A DNA stretch of 16,973 nt from Lachnospiraceae bacterium (GTDB lineage: Bacteria; Bacillota_A; Clostridia; Lachnospirales; Lachnospiraceae). The stretch is taken from positions 1-16,973 of the forward strand of contig JAFQCI010000034.1 in assembly GCA_017416505.1 (NCBI GenBank), given 5' to 3'. Positions 6,688-14,035 of this stretch are shown here, in pieces. Both the position numbers and the translations under genes were made by a program. Every line of letters starts with the position of its first letter. Positions within the stretch are counted from its first letter, which is position 1. Below the pieces are notes generated by a model. That model was not told the DNA's origin. It saw nothing but the letters and a program-made list of their open reading frames with translations, and ran no database searches.

Positions 6688-7119
6688 TTAAGAATCGCTT
6701 GTTTTGTTAAGATAACATATCATTCCCGGGCCTAATTCTTTGGTTGGTCTGGCAATAAAGCCATGTTTTTCATAAAAACTTTCTCTTCCCTTGGCACACA
6801 TCAAATCAAGCATCATTTGTGTTCCGGGTTCTGTTAAACTTTCTGCATATTTTTTTATGTATTCTAAGAGCATAGAGCCAACGCCCTGCCCCTGTGCCTC
6901 CGGAACAATAATTAAATCCTGCACATAACAGATGACCGCTCCATCTCCTACCATTCTTGCCATACCGATGGGCTTTTCATCCTGAAATGCACAAATCGTA
7001 AGCAGACTATGTTCCAAGGCTTTCCTCGCTTGTTTTTCTGAAAGTTCTTTCCAATTTACTTTTTTCCGAAGTGATAAATAGGTTTGAACATCTAATTGAT
7101 TTTCCTTTATTTCAATCAT
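6688..7119 (-). CDS. GNAT-family N-acetyltransferase
   Basis: A 143-residue acetyltransferase of the GNAT fold, which moves an acetyl group from acetyl-CoA to an amine; the substrate cannot be told from the sequence. The acetyl-CoA pyrophosphate-binding loop is plain in VQDLIIVPEAQGQGVGSMLL, and the C-terminal FYEKHGF matches the usual motif B region. An in-frame ATG at 7134 overlaps the upstream regulator's stop, but ATG 7119 has TGGAGG (7130-7125) 5 nt away and is preferred. It is the third gene of the kinase-regulator operon; the ribosome site overlaps the end of the regulator gene. No strong terminator follows, only a weak 4-bp stem with a T-rich tail around 6625-6650. Confidence 0.85.
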   Translation of the reverse strand: MIEIKENQLDVQTYLSLRKKVNWKELSEKQARKALEHSLLTICAFQDEKPIGMARMVGDGAVICYVQDLIIVPEAQGQGVGSMLLEYIKKYAESLTEPGTQMMLDLMCAKGRESFYEKHGFIARPTKELGPGMICYLNKTSDS

Positions 7120-7130
7120 CTCAGCCTCCA

Positions 7131-7847
7131 TCACTGCTCTAAAAATGCTTTCTTTACTTCTTTGGTGAAACCTCGTCCAAGGGATACCACCATACCATTC
7201 TTTAATGTCGCCTCTTTATAGGTAACTTTAGTGATTTCAGAAACCCGAAGAATAAAACTCTGGCTCGCCCTGACAAAGCCTTCTCCTACCTTTTCTACTA
7301 AGTCTGTAATGGTATCGTATACCCGGTATTCTTCTTTTTTTGTCACAATGACACATTGTGTCTGCACTCTTTCGATATAAATAATATCATCCACTGGAAT
7401 TCTCTTCTTTAAATTACTTACCGTAATCACCAATTCCCTTTGTTTTTCCTTGGCTTTTAGCTCTCTTACCTTGGCTACCGCCTTTAACAAAGTACGTTCC
7501 AGTTTTTCTTTATCCACAGGCTTCATAACATAACCGATGGCATCCACATCAAAAGCCTCAACTGCAAATTCACTATGCCCTGTAATAAAGAATACCACAA
7601 TATCTTCATTGACTTCCTTCAGGTTCTTAGCAACTTCCATTCCATCCATGCCTATCATATCCACATCCAGAATGGCAATGTCCAAAGGTTCTTTTTTTAT
7701 GTACTCCACCATGTCTTTTCCTGCAATGAAATTTACTAATTCCAGTGTAAACTCTTCGTATTCTTCGTCGATTTCTTTCATATAATAATTATTTATTTTC
7801 AGCATCCGCTTCTCATCATCGCAAAGTCCTACCCTGTAATTCTCCAT
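7131..7847 (-). CDS. LytTR-family response regulator
   Basis: A 238-residue two-component regulator. The N-terminal receiver domain (about 1-120) has the acidic pocket D10/D11, phosphoacceptor D61 in ILDVDM and a KP pair in VMKPVDKE. The C-terminal LytTR DNA-binding domain (about 140-236) includes IPVDDIIYIERVQ and SFILRVSEITKV. The family includes AgrA and ComE, which bind paired direct repeats at target promoters. It lies 17 bp after the kinase gene with a GGAGGGG ribosome site, so kinase and regulator form a pair. The target genes are not apparent in the window. Confidence 0.92.
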   Translation of the reverse strand: MENYRVGLCDDEKRMLKINNYYMKEIDEEYEEFTLELVNFIAGKDMVEYIKKEPLDIAILDVDMIGMDGMEVAKNLKEVNEDIVVFFITGHSEFAVEAFDVDAIGYVMKPVDKEKLERTLLKAVAKVRELKAKEKQRELVITVSNLKKRIPVDDIIYIERVQTQCVIVTKKEEYRVYDTITDLVEKVGEGFVRASQSFILRVSEITKVTYKEATLKNGMVVSLGRGFTKEVKKAFLEQ

Positions 7848-7864
7848 ACCAATGTCCCCTCCTG

Positions 7865-9145
7865 CTATTTATTAAATCGAATCTTAACGGTAAATACATT
7901 GTTTTCAAAAGAAATCTTTATTTCACCCTTGTATTTTTCAACGATTTGTTTCATACTTTTAATTCCCATTCCGTGGCTGTCCTCGTCCTCTTTGCTGGTA
8001 ACAAATTCTCCACCTTTTTTCTTCGGTGCATCCTTATAGGAATTCTCGCAAACCACCATAAAATAGTCATTTTTCTCCTCCACCATAAGGTCAATCCACT
8101 TCTTATCTGCCTTTTGAGCTGCCTCCATGGCATTGTCCAGTAAATTTCCAAAAAGAGTGGAGATATCCATATCGGACAATTTCAGTTCTTTTAATATAAG
8201 CTTACTGTCAAACTTAATTCCTAATTCCTTCGCCTTCATCTTCTTTGTGCTGACCAAGGAAGCCAGGGTGGTGCTTTCTGTTACTACCACGTCATTGGCT
8301 CGTTCAATCTTATGATACATCTCTTCTATGTATTCCTTTAATTCCTCTTCCTGTCCCGTATCCGAAAGGAGCTTCAGCACTGCGATGTGATTGTTCATGT
8401 CATGTCTTAAAATACGAAGCTTCTTGGTTTCTTCCTCAATGTCCTTCTTCCATTGACGTTCTAACACCATCTGCTGAATCATCAGACGCTCCTCCACGTC
8501 TTCAATGGACTTTAACCATACCGCATAGTAAAGTGCCACGCCAATTCCGAATACAAAAACATACACCAGACCTAAGAATACATATTGCTCAATCACCAGA
8601 TTCAAATTGTTTAAATGAGTCATCAAGGAAAAATGAATGAGTTCCATAATAAGACTGCAAAATCCATAAATCACAACCAGAACCATCAGGTCATCTCTTT
8701 TTAAATCCGGCTGTCTTGGACGTTTTGATTTTAAAAAGCTTACCACCGCAAGCATCAATACTCTGGAGAATACAATAAGTCCCCAGTAATTCACACTATC
8801 TTCTTCTATGGCAAATTTATCAATAATGGCAATAGAAACAATATCCATGGTAACAAATACCATTCGGTACAAAAACCAGTAAAACATTCTTTCTTTTTTA
8901 TTGTTTACATATCCTCTAAAGGTAAGAACCACAGTAACTATCATAGTAAAGTAGCTATACCAGATAGCCACATTTTTTTCTCCTAAGAAAATCCTCGCGA
9001 TGGACAATGCAGAAAACAAAATCCCAGCTATTGTCATCAAAAGATTCATACCTCTTTTTTTATGCCGTTCTGTTAAAAAATATCCTGTAAACTTTAGCCA
9101 GAAATAAGCATCGATACATCCTACTGCCAATGGAAATACTATCAT
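7865..9145 (-). CDS. GHKL-domain sensor histidine kinase (AgrC-like)
   Basis: A 426-residue membrane kinase. The N-terminal half (about 1-210) has six or so hydrophobic segments, followed by a coiled linker, a dimerisation/phosphoacceptor region with H248 in LRHDMNNH, and a GHKL ATPase domain with the N-box GNLLDNAMEAA (N334, N338) and the G-box SHGMGIKSM (about 390-398). This matches the AgrC/ComD type. The family often senses peptides, but no AgrD- or AgrB-like gene is nearby. An ATG at 9181 is longer but falls at the predicted transcription start, so ATG 9145 with GGAGG about 10 nt upstream is chosen. It is first in the operon with the LytTR regulator and the acetyltransferase. Confidence 0.9.
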   Translation of the reverse strand: MIVFPLAVGCIDAYFWLKFTGYFLTERHKKRGMNLLMTIAGILFSALSIARIFLGEKNVAIWYSYFTMIVTVVLTFRGYVNNKKERMFYWFLYRMVFVTMDIVSIAIIDKFAIEEDSVNYWGLIVFSRVLMLAVVSFLKSKRPRQPDLKRDDLMVLVVIYGFCSLIMELIHFSLMTHLNNLNLVIEQYVFLGLVYVFVFGIGVALYYAVWLKSIEDVEERLMIQQMVLERQWKKDIEEETKKLRILRHDMNNHIAVLKLLSDTGQEEELKEYIEEMYHKIERANDVVVTESTTLASLVSTKKMKAKELGIKFDSKLILKELKLSDMDISTLFGNLLDNAMEAAQKADKKWIDLMVEEKNDYFMVVCENSYKDAPKKKGGEFVTSKEDEDSHGMGIKSMKQIVEKYKGEIKISFENNVFTVKIRFNK

Positions 9146-9190
9146 GTTATTTTTACCTCCATCTTTTCCGGTATTATGCATACATAATTG

Positions 9191-9219
9191 ATTTTATCTT
9201 AATTGTCCCCTAATTTCAA
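9191..9219 (-). promoter_or_regulatory. Promoter of the kinase-regulator-acetyltransferase operon
   Basis: Minus strand TTGAAA (9219-9214), 17 nt, TAAAAT (9196-9191). The start point is near 9184, with a leader of about 39 nt to ATG 9145. Confidence 0.65.
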
Positions 9220-9251
9220 TCTTTTTCCCTAAAAAAAAATCTTTAAATTTA

Positions 9252-9280
9252 TTGCATGGATTGAAATACGGTGGTAAAAT
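9252..9280 (+). promoter_or_regulatory. ddh promoter
   Basis: TTGCAT (9252-9257), 17 nt, TAAAAT (9275-9280) preceded by TGG as an extended -10. RNA should start near 9287, giving a leader of about 120 nt that contains the element at 9299-9384. Confidence 0.65.
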
Positions 9281-9298
9281 GTAAAACGATTGATAAAT

Positions 9299-9384
9299 AT
9301 GATACCCGATTTGTTTTTTATTGCGAAAGCAAAAAGTTCACAACAATTCGCAGGTATCATGGGGTAAAACTCTTTTTGACCCCA
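9299..9384 (+). promoter_or_regulatory. Modular leader element of ddh (hairpins around CAATTCGCAG)
   Basis: ATGATACC (9299-9306) pairs with GGTATCAT (9353-9360). Inside is TTGC-GAAA-GCAA (9321-9332), then the decamer CAATTCGCAG (9344-9353), whose TTCGCA can alternatively pair with TGCGAA (9322-9327). It is followed by TGGGGT (9360-9365)/ACCCCA (9379-9384) enclosing AAAA/TTTT. The same order of parts occurs in the carboxyltransferase leader at 13330-13392. Mutually exclusive pairings suggest a regulatory RNA, but a transcribed copy of a dispersed repeat is equally possible. Confidence 0.5.
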
Positions 9385-9409
9385 GCATCTTAATAATTGG
9401 AGGTACATT

Positions 9410-10396
9410 ATGCAAATTAGAATAGGTATTATGGGCTATGGTAATTTAGGTCGTGGTATTGAATGCGCCATTAAGCAAAATCCTGATTTGGAACTGGTTG
9501 CAGTATTTACCCGTAGAAATCCTGAATCTGTCCATATTTTAACTGAAAATGTAAAAGTATATGCTGCGGAAGATGCCGTAAAAATGAAGGACGACATCGA
9601 TGTTTTGATTTTATGTGGCGGTAGTGCAACAGACCTTCCAGAACAAACCAAAGAATACGCAAAATACTTTAATGTAGTAGATAGTTTTGATACTCATGCC
9701 AGAATTCCTGAGCATTTCGAAAATGTAAACTCTGCTGCAAGCACAAACGGCAACATTGCAATTATTTCTGCTGGTTGGGACCCTGGTATGTTTTCATTGA
9801 ACAGATTATATGCAAACGCAGTTTTACCACAGGGTGAAGATTATACCTTCTGGGGAAAGGGTGTAAGCCAAGGTCATTCTGATGCCATCCGTAGAATCGA
9901 TGGAGTATTGGATGCAAAGCAATATACCATTCCAATTGAAAGTGCTTTGACTGCAGTAAGAAGCGGTTCAAATCCAAAATTATCTACCCGTGAAAAACAT
10001 CTTAGAGAATGTTTTGTCGTTGCAAAAGAAGGGGCTGATTTAGCTCGTATTGAAAACGAAATTAAGACCATGCCAAACTACTTTGCAGATTATGATACAA
10101 CCGTACATTTTATTACAGAAGAGGAATTAAAGAAAAACCATAGTGGTATTCCACACGGTGGTTTTGTTATCCGTAGCGGTAAAACCGGCTGGAACTTAGA
10201 AAACAGCCATATTATCGAATATAATTTAAAATTAGATTCTAATCCTGAATTTACTGCTTCTGTGATTGTAGCCTGTGCAAGAGCTGCATTCCGCATGAAA
10301 AATGAAGGTATGACAGGATGCAAGACTATTTTCGATATTGCTCCTGCATATTTAAGTCCATTAAGCGGAGAAGAATTAAGAAAAACCATGCTTTAA
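9410..10396 (+). CDS. ddh: meso-Diaminopimelate D-dehydrogenase
   Basis: A 328-residue NADPH-dependent enzyme that reductively aminates tetrahydrodipicolinate to meso-diaminopimelate in one step, bypassing the acylated DAP pathways; the product feeds peptidoglycan and lysine. The N-terminal Rossmann motif GYGNLGRG starts at residue 9. The family segments ILCGGSATDLP, ISAGWDPGMFSLNR, FWGKGVSQGHSDAIRRI and HGGFVIRSGKT are present, and length matches the family (about 326). The start is fixed by GGAGG (9399-9403) 6 nt before the ATG. It is monocistronic, between the 9252-9280 promoter with a structured leader and the terminator at 10435-10467. LysA, which uses the product, is encoded elsewhere in the window. 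Confidence 0.94.
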   Translation: MQIRIGIMGYGNLGRGIECAIKQNPDLELVAVFTRRNPESVHILTENVKVYAAEDAVKMKDDIDVLILCGGSATDLPEQTKEYAKYFNVVDSFDTHARIPEHFENVNSAASTNGNIAIISAGWDPGMFSLNRLYANAVLPQGEDYTFWGKGVSQGHSDAIRRIDGVLDAKQYTIPIESALTAVRSGSNPKLSTREKHLRECFVVAKEGADLARIENEIKTMPNYFADYDTTVHFITEEELKKNHSGIPHGGFVIRSGKTGWNLENSHIIEYNLKLDSNPEFTASVIVACARAAFRMKNEGMTGCKTIFDIAPAYLSPLSGEELRKTML

Positions 10397-10434
10397 ACCC
10401 GAGCGGCGAGAGGGACGAAAATATCTGATTTCAT

Positions 10435-10467
10435 GCCGGTAAACCTTGCGTATTGCCGGCTTTTCTT
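10435..10467 (+). terminator. ddh terminator
   Basis: GCCGGTAA (10435-10442) pairs with TTGCCGGC (10453-10460) over 8 bp including one U-G pair, followed by TTTTCTT. It overlaps the ATG at 10433 of the longest yesL-like frame, which argues against that start. Confidence 0.75.
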
Positions 10468-10486
10468 AGAAAGGAATAGGGGTGTC

Positions 10487-11224
10487 GTGGGTTTATTTCG
10501 TTTAGACGGTCCATTTTATAAAGGACTTTGTTATATTACCGATTTTGTTTTGATTGTTTGTTTGTGGCTGGTCTGCTGCATTCCTGTTATTACGATTGGA
10601 GCCTCTACTTCTGCATTATACAGCACAAGTATGCGTTTACATGAAGAACGAGAGCGTTATATCATAAGGGAATTTTTTCAGGCCTTTCGCAGTAATTTCA
10701 AACAAGGCACCGGAGCATTTTTCATACAATTTTTTGTAGGTGCCATTTTAGCCTTAGATTTATATTTCTGGTGGGTCATGGATATGTCCATCCGTGGAAT
10801 TATGCTGGCAATTACCATTATTATGTTATTGTTTTATCTCATCGCCAGCCTTTACCTTTATCCATTGATTGCCAAGTTTAAAAATTCTTTGGCTGCGCAG
10901 ATAAAAAATGCTTTTTTATTTCCAGTTCTTTATCTGCCATACACCGTTGTTATGGTTGGCTTTACAGGTTTGCTTATATATATGTATGCAAGTGGGTCAT
11001 TTAGCACCTCCTTCCTCATATTCATCGGCATTCCTTTACTGTTGTTCCTATACTCCAAGGTATTTTCCATGATTTTTACAAAACATATTGCAACTCATAT
11101 GTCCGATTATGCTGATTCCCTTAGTGAAGCAGAGCAACGACGATACATGGAAGATGCAGAACAATTAAACGATGACGGTCGTACCCAAAAGAAAAAGAAG
11201 AAAAAAGTAAAAACACAAGAATAG
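10487..11224 (+). CDS. YesL-like (DUF624) integral membrane protein
   Basis: A 245-residue membrane protein of the DUF624/YesL family, often found with carbohydrate transport and two-component genes in Firmicutes; molecular function unknown. The N-terminal GLFRLDGPFYKGLCYITDF and the VCCIPVITIGASTSALY segment are typical, with about five or six hydrophobic segments and a very basic lysine-rich tail. The longest frame begins at ATG 10433, inside the ddh terminator stem with poor ribosome-site spacing, so GTG 10487 with purine-rich AGGAATAGGGG just upstream is preferred; homologues also begin near GLFRLDG. An XRE regulator follows after 30 bp, suggesting an operon. I found no clear promoter between the ddh terminator and this start. 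Confidence 0.78.
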   Translation: MGLFRLDGPFYKGLCYITDFVLIVCLWLVCCIPVITIGASTSALYSTSMRLHEERERYIIREFFQAFRSNFKQGTGAFFIQFFVGAILALDLYFWWVMDMSIRGIMLAITIIMLLFYLIASLYLYPLIAKFKNSLAAQIKNAFLFPVLYLPYTVVMVGFTGLLIYMYASGSFSTSFLIFIGIPLLLFLYSKVFSMIFTKHIATHMSDYADSLSEAEQRRYMEDAEQLNDDGRTQKKKKKKVKTQE

Positions 11225-11254
11225 AAGGATACATAAAAGAACAGGAGGAAAACA

Positions 11255-11605
11255 ATGAGTGAACTTTTTAACCGATTTGCTTTTCAGAAAAATGTAAAGC
11301 GACTAGCAAAGGAACATGGATTACAATTAAAAGAACTGGAACAGGCTTTAGGTATGCCGGTTTCCTCTCTATCCAGATACTGGAGCGTTTCTAAGAATAA
11401 CGTGAAGGCACCGGACCCATCCATCAGTGTTATCATCAAAATCGCAAACTTCTTTGAAGTAGGCATTGATGACTTAATCGGAAGAGAACTAAACGATGAT
11501 TTCGATGATATGCAGGGTGAAGTATCTATCGAGCAAAAAGATACCAAGGAACTGGCAAAACGGATTCAGAAATTATCATCACAATTACTGGAAAGACTAC
11601 AATAA
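11255..11605 (+). CDS. XRE-family helix-turn-helix regulator
   Basis: A 116-residue DNA-binding protein. Residues about 12-76 form a lambda-repressor-like HTH: VKRLAKEHGLQLKELEQALG, then the recognition region MPVSSLSRYW, and a helix ending in FFEVGIDDLIGREL. The C-terminal 40 residues are acidic, then helical, likely for dimerisation. The ribosome site AGGAGG is well placed. It lies 30 bp after the yesL-like gene and ends at a strong terminator, so the two are probably cotranscribed. It may regulate its own operon, but no clear operator was found. Confidence 0.85.
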   Translation: MSELFNRFAFQKNVKRLAKEHGLQLKELEQALGMPVSSLSRYWSVSKNNVKAPDPSISVIIKIANFFEVGIDDLIGRELNDDFDDMQGEVSIEQKDTKELAKRIQKLSSQLLERLQ

Positions 11606-11635
11606 TATCTTGAATCATCTGGAACCAGAAAAAGC

Positions 11636-11690
11636 AAAAGGTGTGAAGTATTGTTTTATATATGAACAATATCTCACACCTTTTCATTTT
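11636..11690 (+). terminator. Terminator of the yesL-xre unit
   Basis: A stem of about 20 bp: AAAAGGTGTGA with TCACACCTTTT and ATTGTT with AACAAT, with a small internal mismatch, then CATTTTTT. It begins about 30 bp after the xre stop. Confidence 0.85.
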
Positions 11691-11735
11691 TTACTTTATA
11701 GGACAATTTCAACGAAATTTCCTATAAAGTAAAAA
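11688..11735. repeat. Long AT-rich inverted repeat between converging genes
   Basis: Arms 11688-11710 and 11714-11735 form a 22-bp stem with one bulged C (11704) and a 3-nt loop. Its ends overlap the T-run of the xre terminator and the A-run of the next terminator. It could be a palindromic repeat or part of a composite bidirectional terminator. Confidence 0.6.
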
Positions 11736-11760
11736 GCCTGGGAAACTCCGCAGGCTTTTG
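11732..11760 (-). terminator. Terminator of the carboxyltransferase gene (bidirectional)
   Basis: AAAAGCCTG (11732-11740) pairs with CAGGCTTTT (11751-11759), with an inner GGA/TCC. On the minus strand the stem ends in TTTTT, so it terminates the gene ending at 11796. On the plus strand it is followed by GTTTTAT and can back up the xre terminator. Confidence 0.8.
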
Positions 11761-11795
11761 TTTTATCATGATTCAATTAAATAGTACCAGTGCCA

Positions 11796-13259
11796 TTATA
11801 GTGGAATATTACCATGCTTCTTTGGAACCGTCCATCTTTTCTTATCCTTCTTTTGAGAAATCAAAGCTTCAAAAAGTAATTGTCTGGTATCCTTTGGTTT
11901 AATTACTTCATCTACATAGCCACGTTCTACGGCTACTCTGGTATTCATATGGCTTTCTTTATATTCTGCCAGCTTTTTCTGATAGAATTCTTCTTTTGCT
12001 TCACCTTCCAAAAGATTTAAATCCTTTGCATAGATGATTTCTACTGCACCTTCTGCACCCATAACAGCAATTTCTGCCTTTGGCCATGCATAAACACAAT
12101 CTGCATCTAAGTGCTTACTGCTCATGGCAATGTATGCACCGCCATATGCCTTTCTAAGAATAACATTTAACTTCTTAGTGGTAGCTTCTGAATAAGCATA
12201 TAACATCTTAGCACCGTGACGGATAATACCCTTCTTTTCCTGGTCTACACCTGGGATAAATCCAGGAACATCGGTCAAGGTAATAATTGGAATATCATAA
12301 CAGTCACAATAACGGATAAATCTTGCTGCCTTATCCGCTGCATCAAAATCAAGACCGCCAGCCATATAGTTTGGTTGGTTTGCAACAATTCCTACGGTAA
12401 TTCCACTTAATTTTGCAAAACCGATTACTACATTTTTCGCAAATTCAGGTTGTAATTCAATGAAAGATTCTTTATCCATAATGGTATCAATGACTTCTTT
12501 CATATCATAAGCCTTATTTACCTTATCCGGAATAATATCATTTAATCTTTCCTGTGACTTTGGAATGTAATCCTTCTTCGTCACTTTCTTCTTCTTTTCA
12601 CCGTAATGGGTTGGTAAAATATGAACCAGCTTACGAACTTCATTCATGCAGTCTAATTCATTATCAAAATGATTATGTGCCACACCACTTAATTGAGAAT
12701 GTACAAAAGTACCACCTAACTCTTCTGCAGTTACAGATTCATTGGTTACACTCTTTACTACCTTTGGTCCGGTAACAAACATATTACTAATCTTATCTAC
12801 CATAAAAATAAAATCTGTGATACCAGGAGAATATACTGCACCTCCCGCACAAGGTCCTACGATTACGGAAATCTGTGGAATGAATCCGGAAGCCTTGGTG
12901 TTACGATAAAAAATATCACCATATTTAGCCAGGGCTTTTACACCTTCCTGAATTCTGGCTCCACCGGAATCGATAACACCGATAACTGGACATTTTTGCT
13001 TCATTGCCATATCTAAAAGATAAGAAATCTTTCTTCCATGATATCTTCCAAGGGTACCTCCCTTATAGGTGAAATCCTGAACATAAAGAAATACTTTCTT
13101 TCCACTGATTTCTCCGGAACCCATGATAACACCATCATAATGTCTGTCCTTCACCAACTCAATCTCTTGAAATGTTCCATCGTCCAGTAACATATCAATA
13201 CGTTCGATTGCATGTAATTTTCCTTTGCTATGCTGTTTCTCTAAATTATATTCTGCCAT
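11796..13259 (-). CDS. Biotin-dependent acyl-CoA carboxyltransferase subunit
   Basis: A 487-residue carboxyltransferase of the PccB/AccD5/MmdA family, which moves a carboxyl group between biotin carrier protein and an acyl-CoA. N-terminal crotonase-like half: GVIDSGGARIQEGV, GPCAGGAVYSPGITD, FVTGPKVVKSVTNESVTAEE and GVAHNHFDNE. C-terminal half: VANQPNYMAGGLDFDAADKA, LTDVPGFIPGVDQE, RKAYGGAYIAMSSK and WPKAEIAVMGAEGAVEI. An upstream in-frame ATG (13283) is rejected in favour of ATG 13259, which has GAGGTG 5 nt away. No biotin carrier, biotin carboxylase or sodium-pumping decarboxylase subunit is nearby, so acetyl-CoA, propionyl-CoA carboxylase or methylmalonyl-CoA decarboxylase roles cannot be separated. 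The leader holds the modular element at 13330-13392. Confidence 0.9.
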   Translation of the reverse strand: MAEYNLEKQHSKGKLHAIERIDMLLDDGTFQEIELVKDRHYDGVIMGSGEISGKKVFLYVQDFTYKGGTLGRYHGRKISYLLDMAMKQKCPVIGVIDSGGARIQEGVKALAKYGDIFYRNTKASGFIPQISVIVGPCAGGAVYSPGITDFIFMVDKISNMFVTGPKVVKSVTNESVTAEELGGTFVHSQLSGVAHNHFDNELDCMNEVRKLVHILPTHYGEKKKKVTKKDYIPKSQERLNDIIPDKVNKAYDMKEVIDTIMDKESFIELQPEFAKNVVIGFAKLSGITVGIVANQPNYMAGGLDFDAADKAARFIRYCDCYDIPIITLTDVPGFIPGVDQEKKGIIRHGAKMLYAYSEATTKKLNVILRKAYGGAYIAMSSKHLDADCVYAWPKAEIAVMGAEGAVEIIYAKDLNLLEGEAKEEFYQKKLAEYKESHMNTRVAVERGYVDEVIKPKDTRQLLFEALISQKKDKKRWTVPKKHGNIPL

Positions 13260-13329
13260 AAATGCACCTCTTTTTTCATCCATCTGAAAAGTTTTTAAAT
13301 TTTAAGTCTCTTAACTTTTACCATATGCT

Positions 13330-13392
13330 GGTGGCGAAAAGTGTTTTGCCCCCACACATCTGCGAATTGCTCCGCACCTATGCTTTTGCATA
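13330..13392 (-). promoter_or_regulatory. Modular leader element of the carboxyltransferase gene
   Basis: Read in the direction of transcription: TATGC-AAAA-GCATA hairpin (13392-13379), then GTGCG, the decamer CAATTCGCAG (13369-13360) whose CGCA can pair with the TGCG just before it, about 6 nt, then a GGGGCAAAA...TTTTCGCC hairpin (13350-13332). Order and orientation match the ddh leader at 9299-9384. Function unknown. The remainder of the 13260-13634 gap holds the two divergent promoters and a small TCGAT/ATCGA hairpin (13482-13495). Confidence 0.5.
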
Positions 13393-13399
13393 CGTTTTA

Positions 13400-13408
13400 A
13401 GTATACCA
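13400..13408 (-). promoter_or_regulatory. Extended -10 promoter of the carboxyltransferase gene
   Basis: Minus strand TGGTATACT (13408-13400) is a good extended -10. No convincing -35 at 17 nt; TTGATA (13432-13427) is 21 nt away. A T-tract sits in the spacer. It implies a leader of about 135 nt. Confidence 0.5.
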
Positions 13409-13584
13409 TAAAAAAAAAAGTTTGACTATCAAAATATTATACGACTTTTTATTCTTTCTTTGTTTATAATATCTAATAACCTCGATAAATATCGATGGTA
13501 CCGCTTTGTTTCTATATTCTTAATCCTCCAGAACGATTTCAAAAAATTGTAAGCAAAAATTAAGATGTAAATATTGTCAAATTA

Positions 13585-13593
13585 TGATACAAT
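13585..13593 (+). promoter_or_regulatory. Extended -10 promoter of the small membrane-protein gene
   Basis: TGATACAAT: TACAAT at 13588-13593 with TGA before it. The -35 region is poor (ATGTAA at 13565-13570). The start point near 13600 places the ATG at 13584 upstream of the RNA, supporting ATG 13635. Confidence 0.5.
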
Positions 13594-13634
13594 CATTGAT
13601 AGTAAACGGGGTAAGAATTACAGAAAGGATAGAA

Positions 13635-13982
13635 ATGAAACTGAACAAGGGGAAAATAAAAAAAGGTATACAATTTATCGCAAATCCACGTCTTATCATA
13701 TGTTTCGGACTGGCATGGCTGATTACAAATGGATGGTCCTATATTTTGCTAGGCATCGGAACTTTACTTAATGTTTCCTGGATGATAGCCGTTGCAAGCG
13801 GATATCTTGCTTTTTTATGGCTTCCTATTTCCCCTGAAAAAATCGTTACCATCGCCATTGCCATTGCATTATTAAAAAGGCTCTTCCCCAACGACCAGAA
13901 AACCCTTGGAATTTTAAAAGAATTACACGTTAAAATTAAAGAGAAGAAAGAAAACTTAAAAAAGAAACGAAAGAAAAACTAA
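13635..13982 (+). CDS. Small membrane protein of unknown function; host gene of the island
   Basis: A 115-residue protein, not recognised. A basic N-terminus (MKLNKGKIKK) is followed by two hydrophobic stretches (about residues 20-66: LIICFGLAWLITNGW, ILLGIGTLLNVSW, MIAVASGYLAFLWLP), an amphipathic KIVTIAIAIALLKRLF segment, and a strongly basic lysine-rich tail ending KKKRKKN. ATG 13635 has AGGAT about 7 nt upstream and follows the predicted promoter; the earlier ATG 13584 overlaps the -10. The last 152 bp of the coding region (13831-13982) recur at 16587-16738, so this gene looks like the insertion target of the abiE island with its reading frame restored. Unlike the distal copy, it has no terminator directly after its stop. 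Confidence 0.7.
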   Translation: MKLNKGKIKKGIQFIANPRLIICFGLAWLITNGWSYILLGIGTLLNVSWMIAVASGYLAFLWLPISPEKIVTIAIAIALLKRLFPNDQKTLGILKELHVKIKEKKENLKKKRKKN

Positions 13983-13992
13983 AACCGTTCTT
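13831..13992 (+). repeat. Direct repeat A (3' end of the host gene), left boundary of the island
   Basis: 162 bp that match 16587-16748 at 159 positions. Differences are G/A at 13836 (GAA versus AAA codon), A/G at 13925 (silent Leu codon) and G/A at 13987 (after the stop). Identity falls away abruptly on both sides. Confidence 0.95.
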
Positions 13993-14035
13993 TTTTCTTC
14001 CTTCTTACCTTCGAGTATACATAAACTATATTTGC

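Noticed and set aside
9182..9251. Small peptide gene (AgrD-like) upstream of the kinase
   Set aside because: No short frame with a ribosome site and suitable peptide pattern could be found in either strand.
10433..10486. Longer N-terminus for the yesL-like protein
   Set aside because: The ATG overlaps the ddh terminator stem and has no properly spaced ribosome site; the conserved family start is near GTG 10487.
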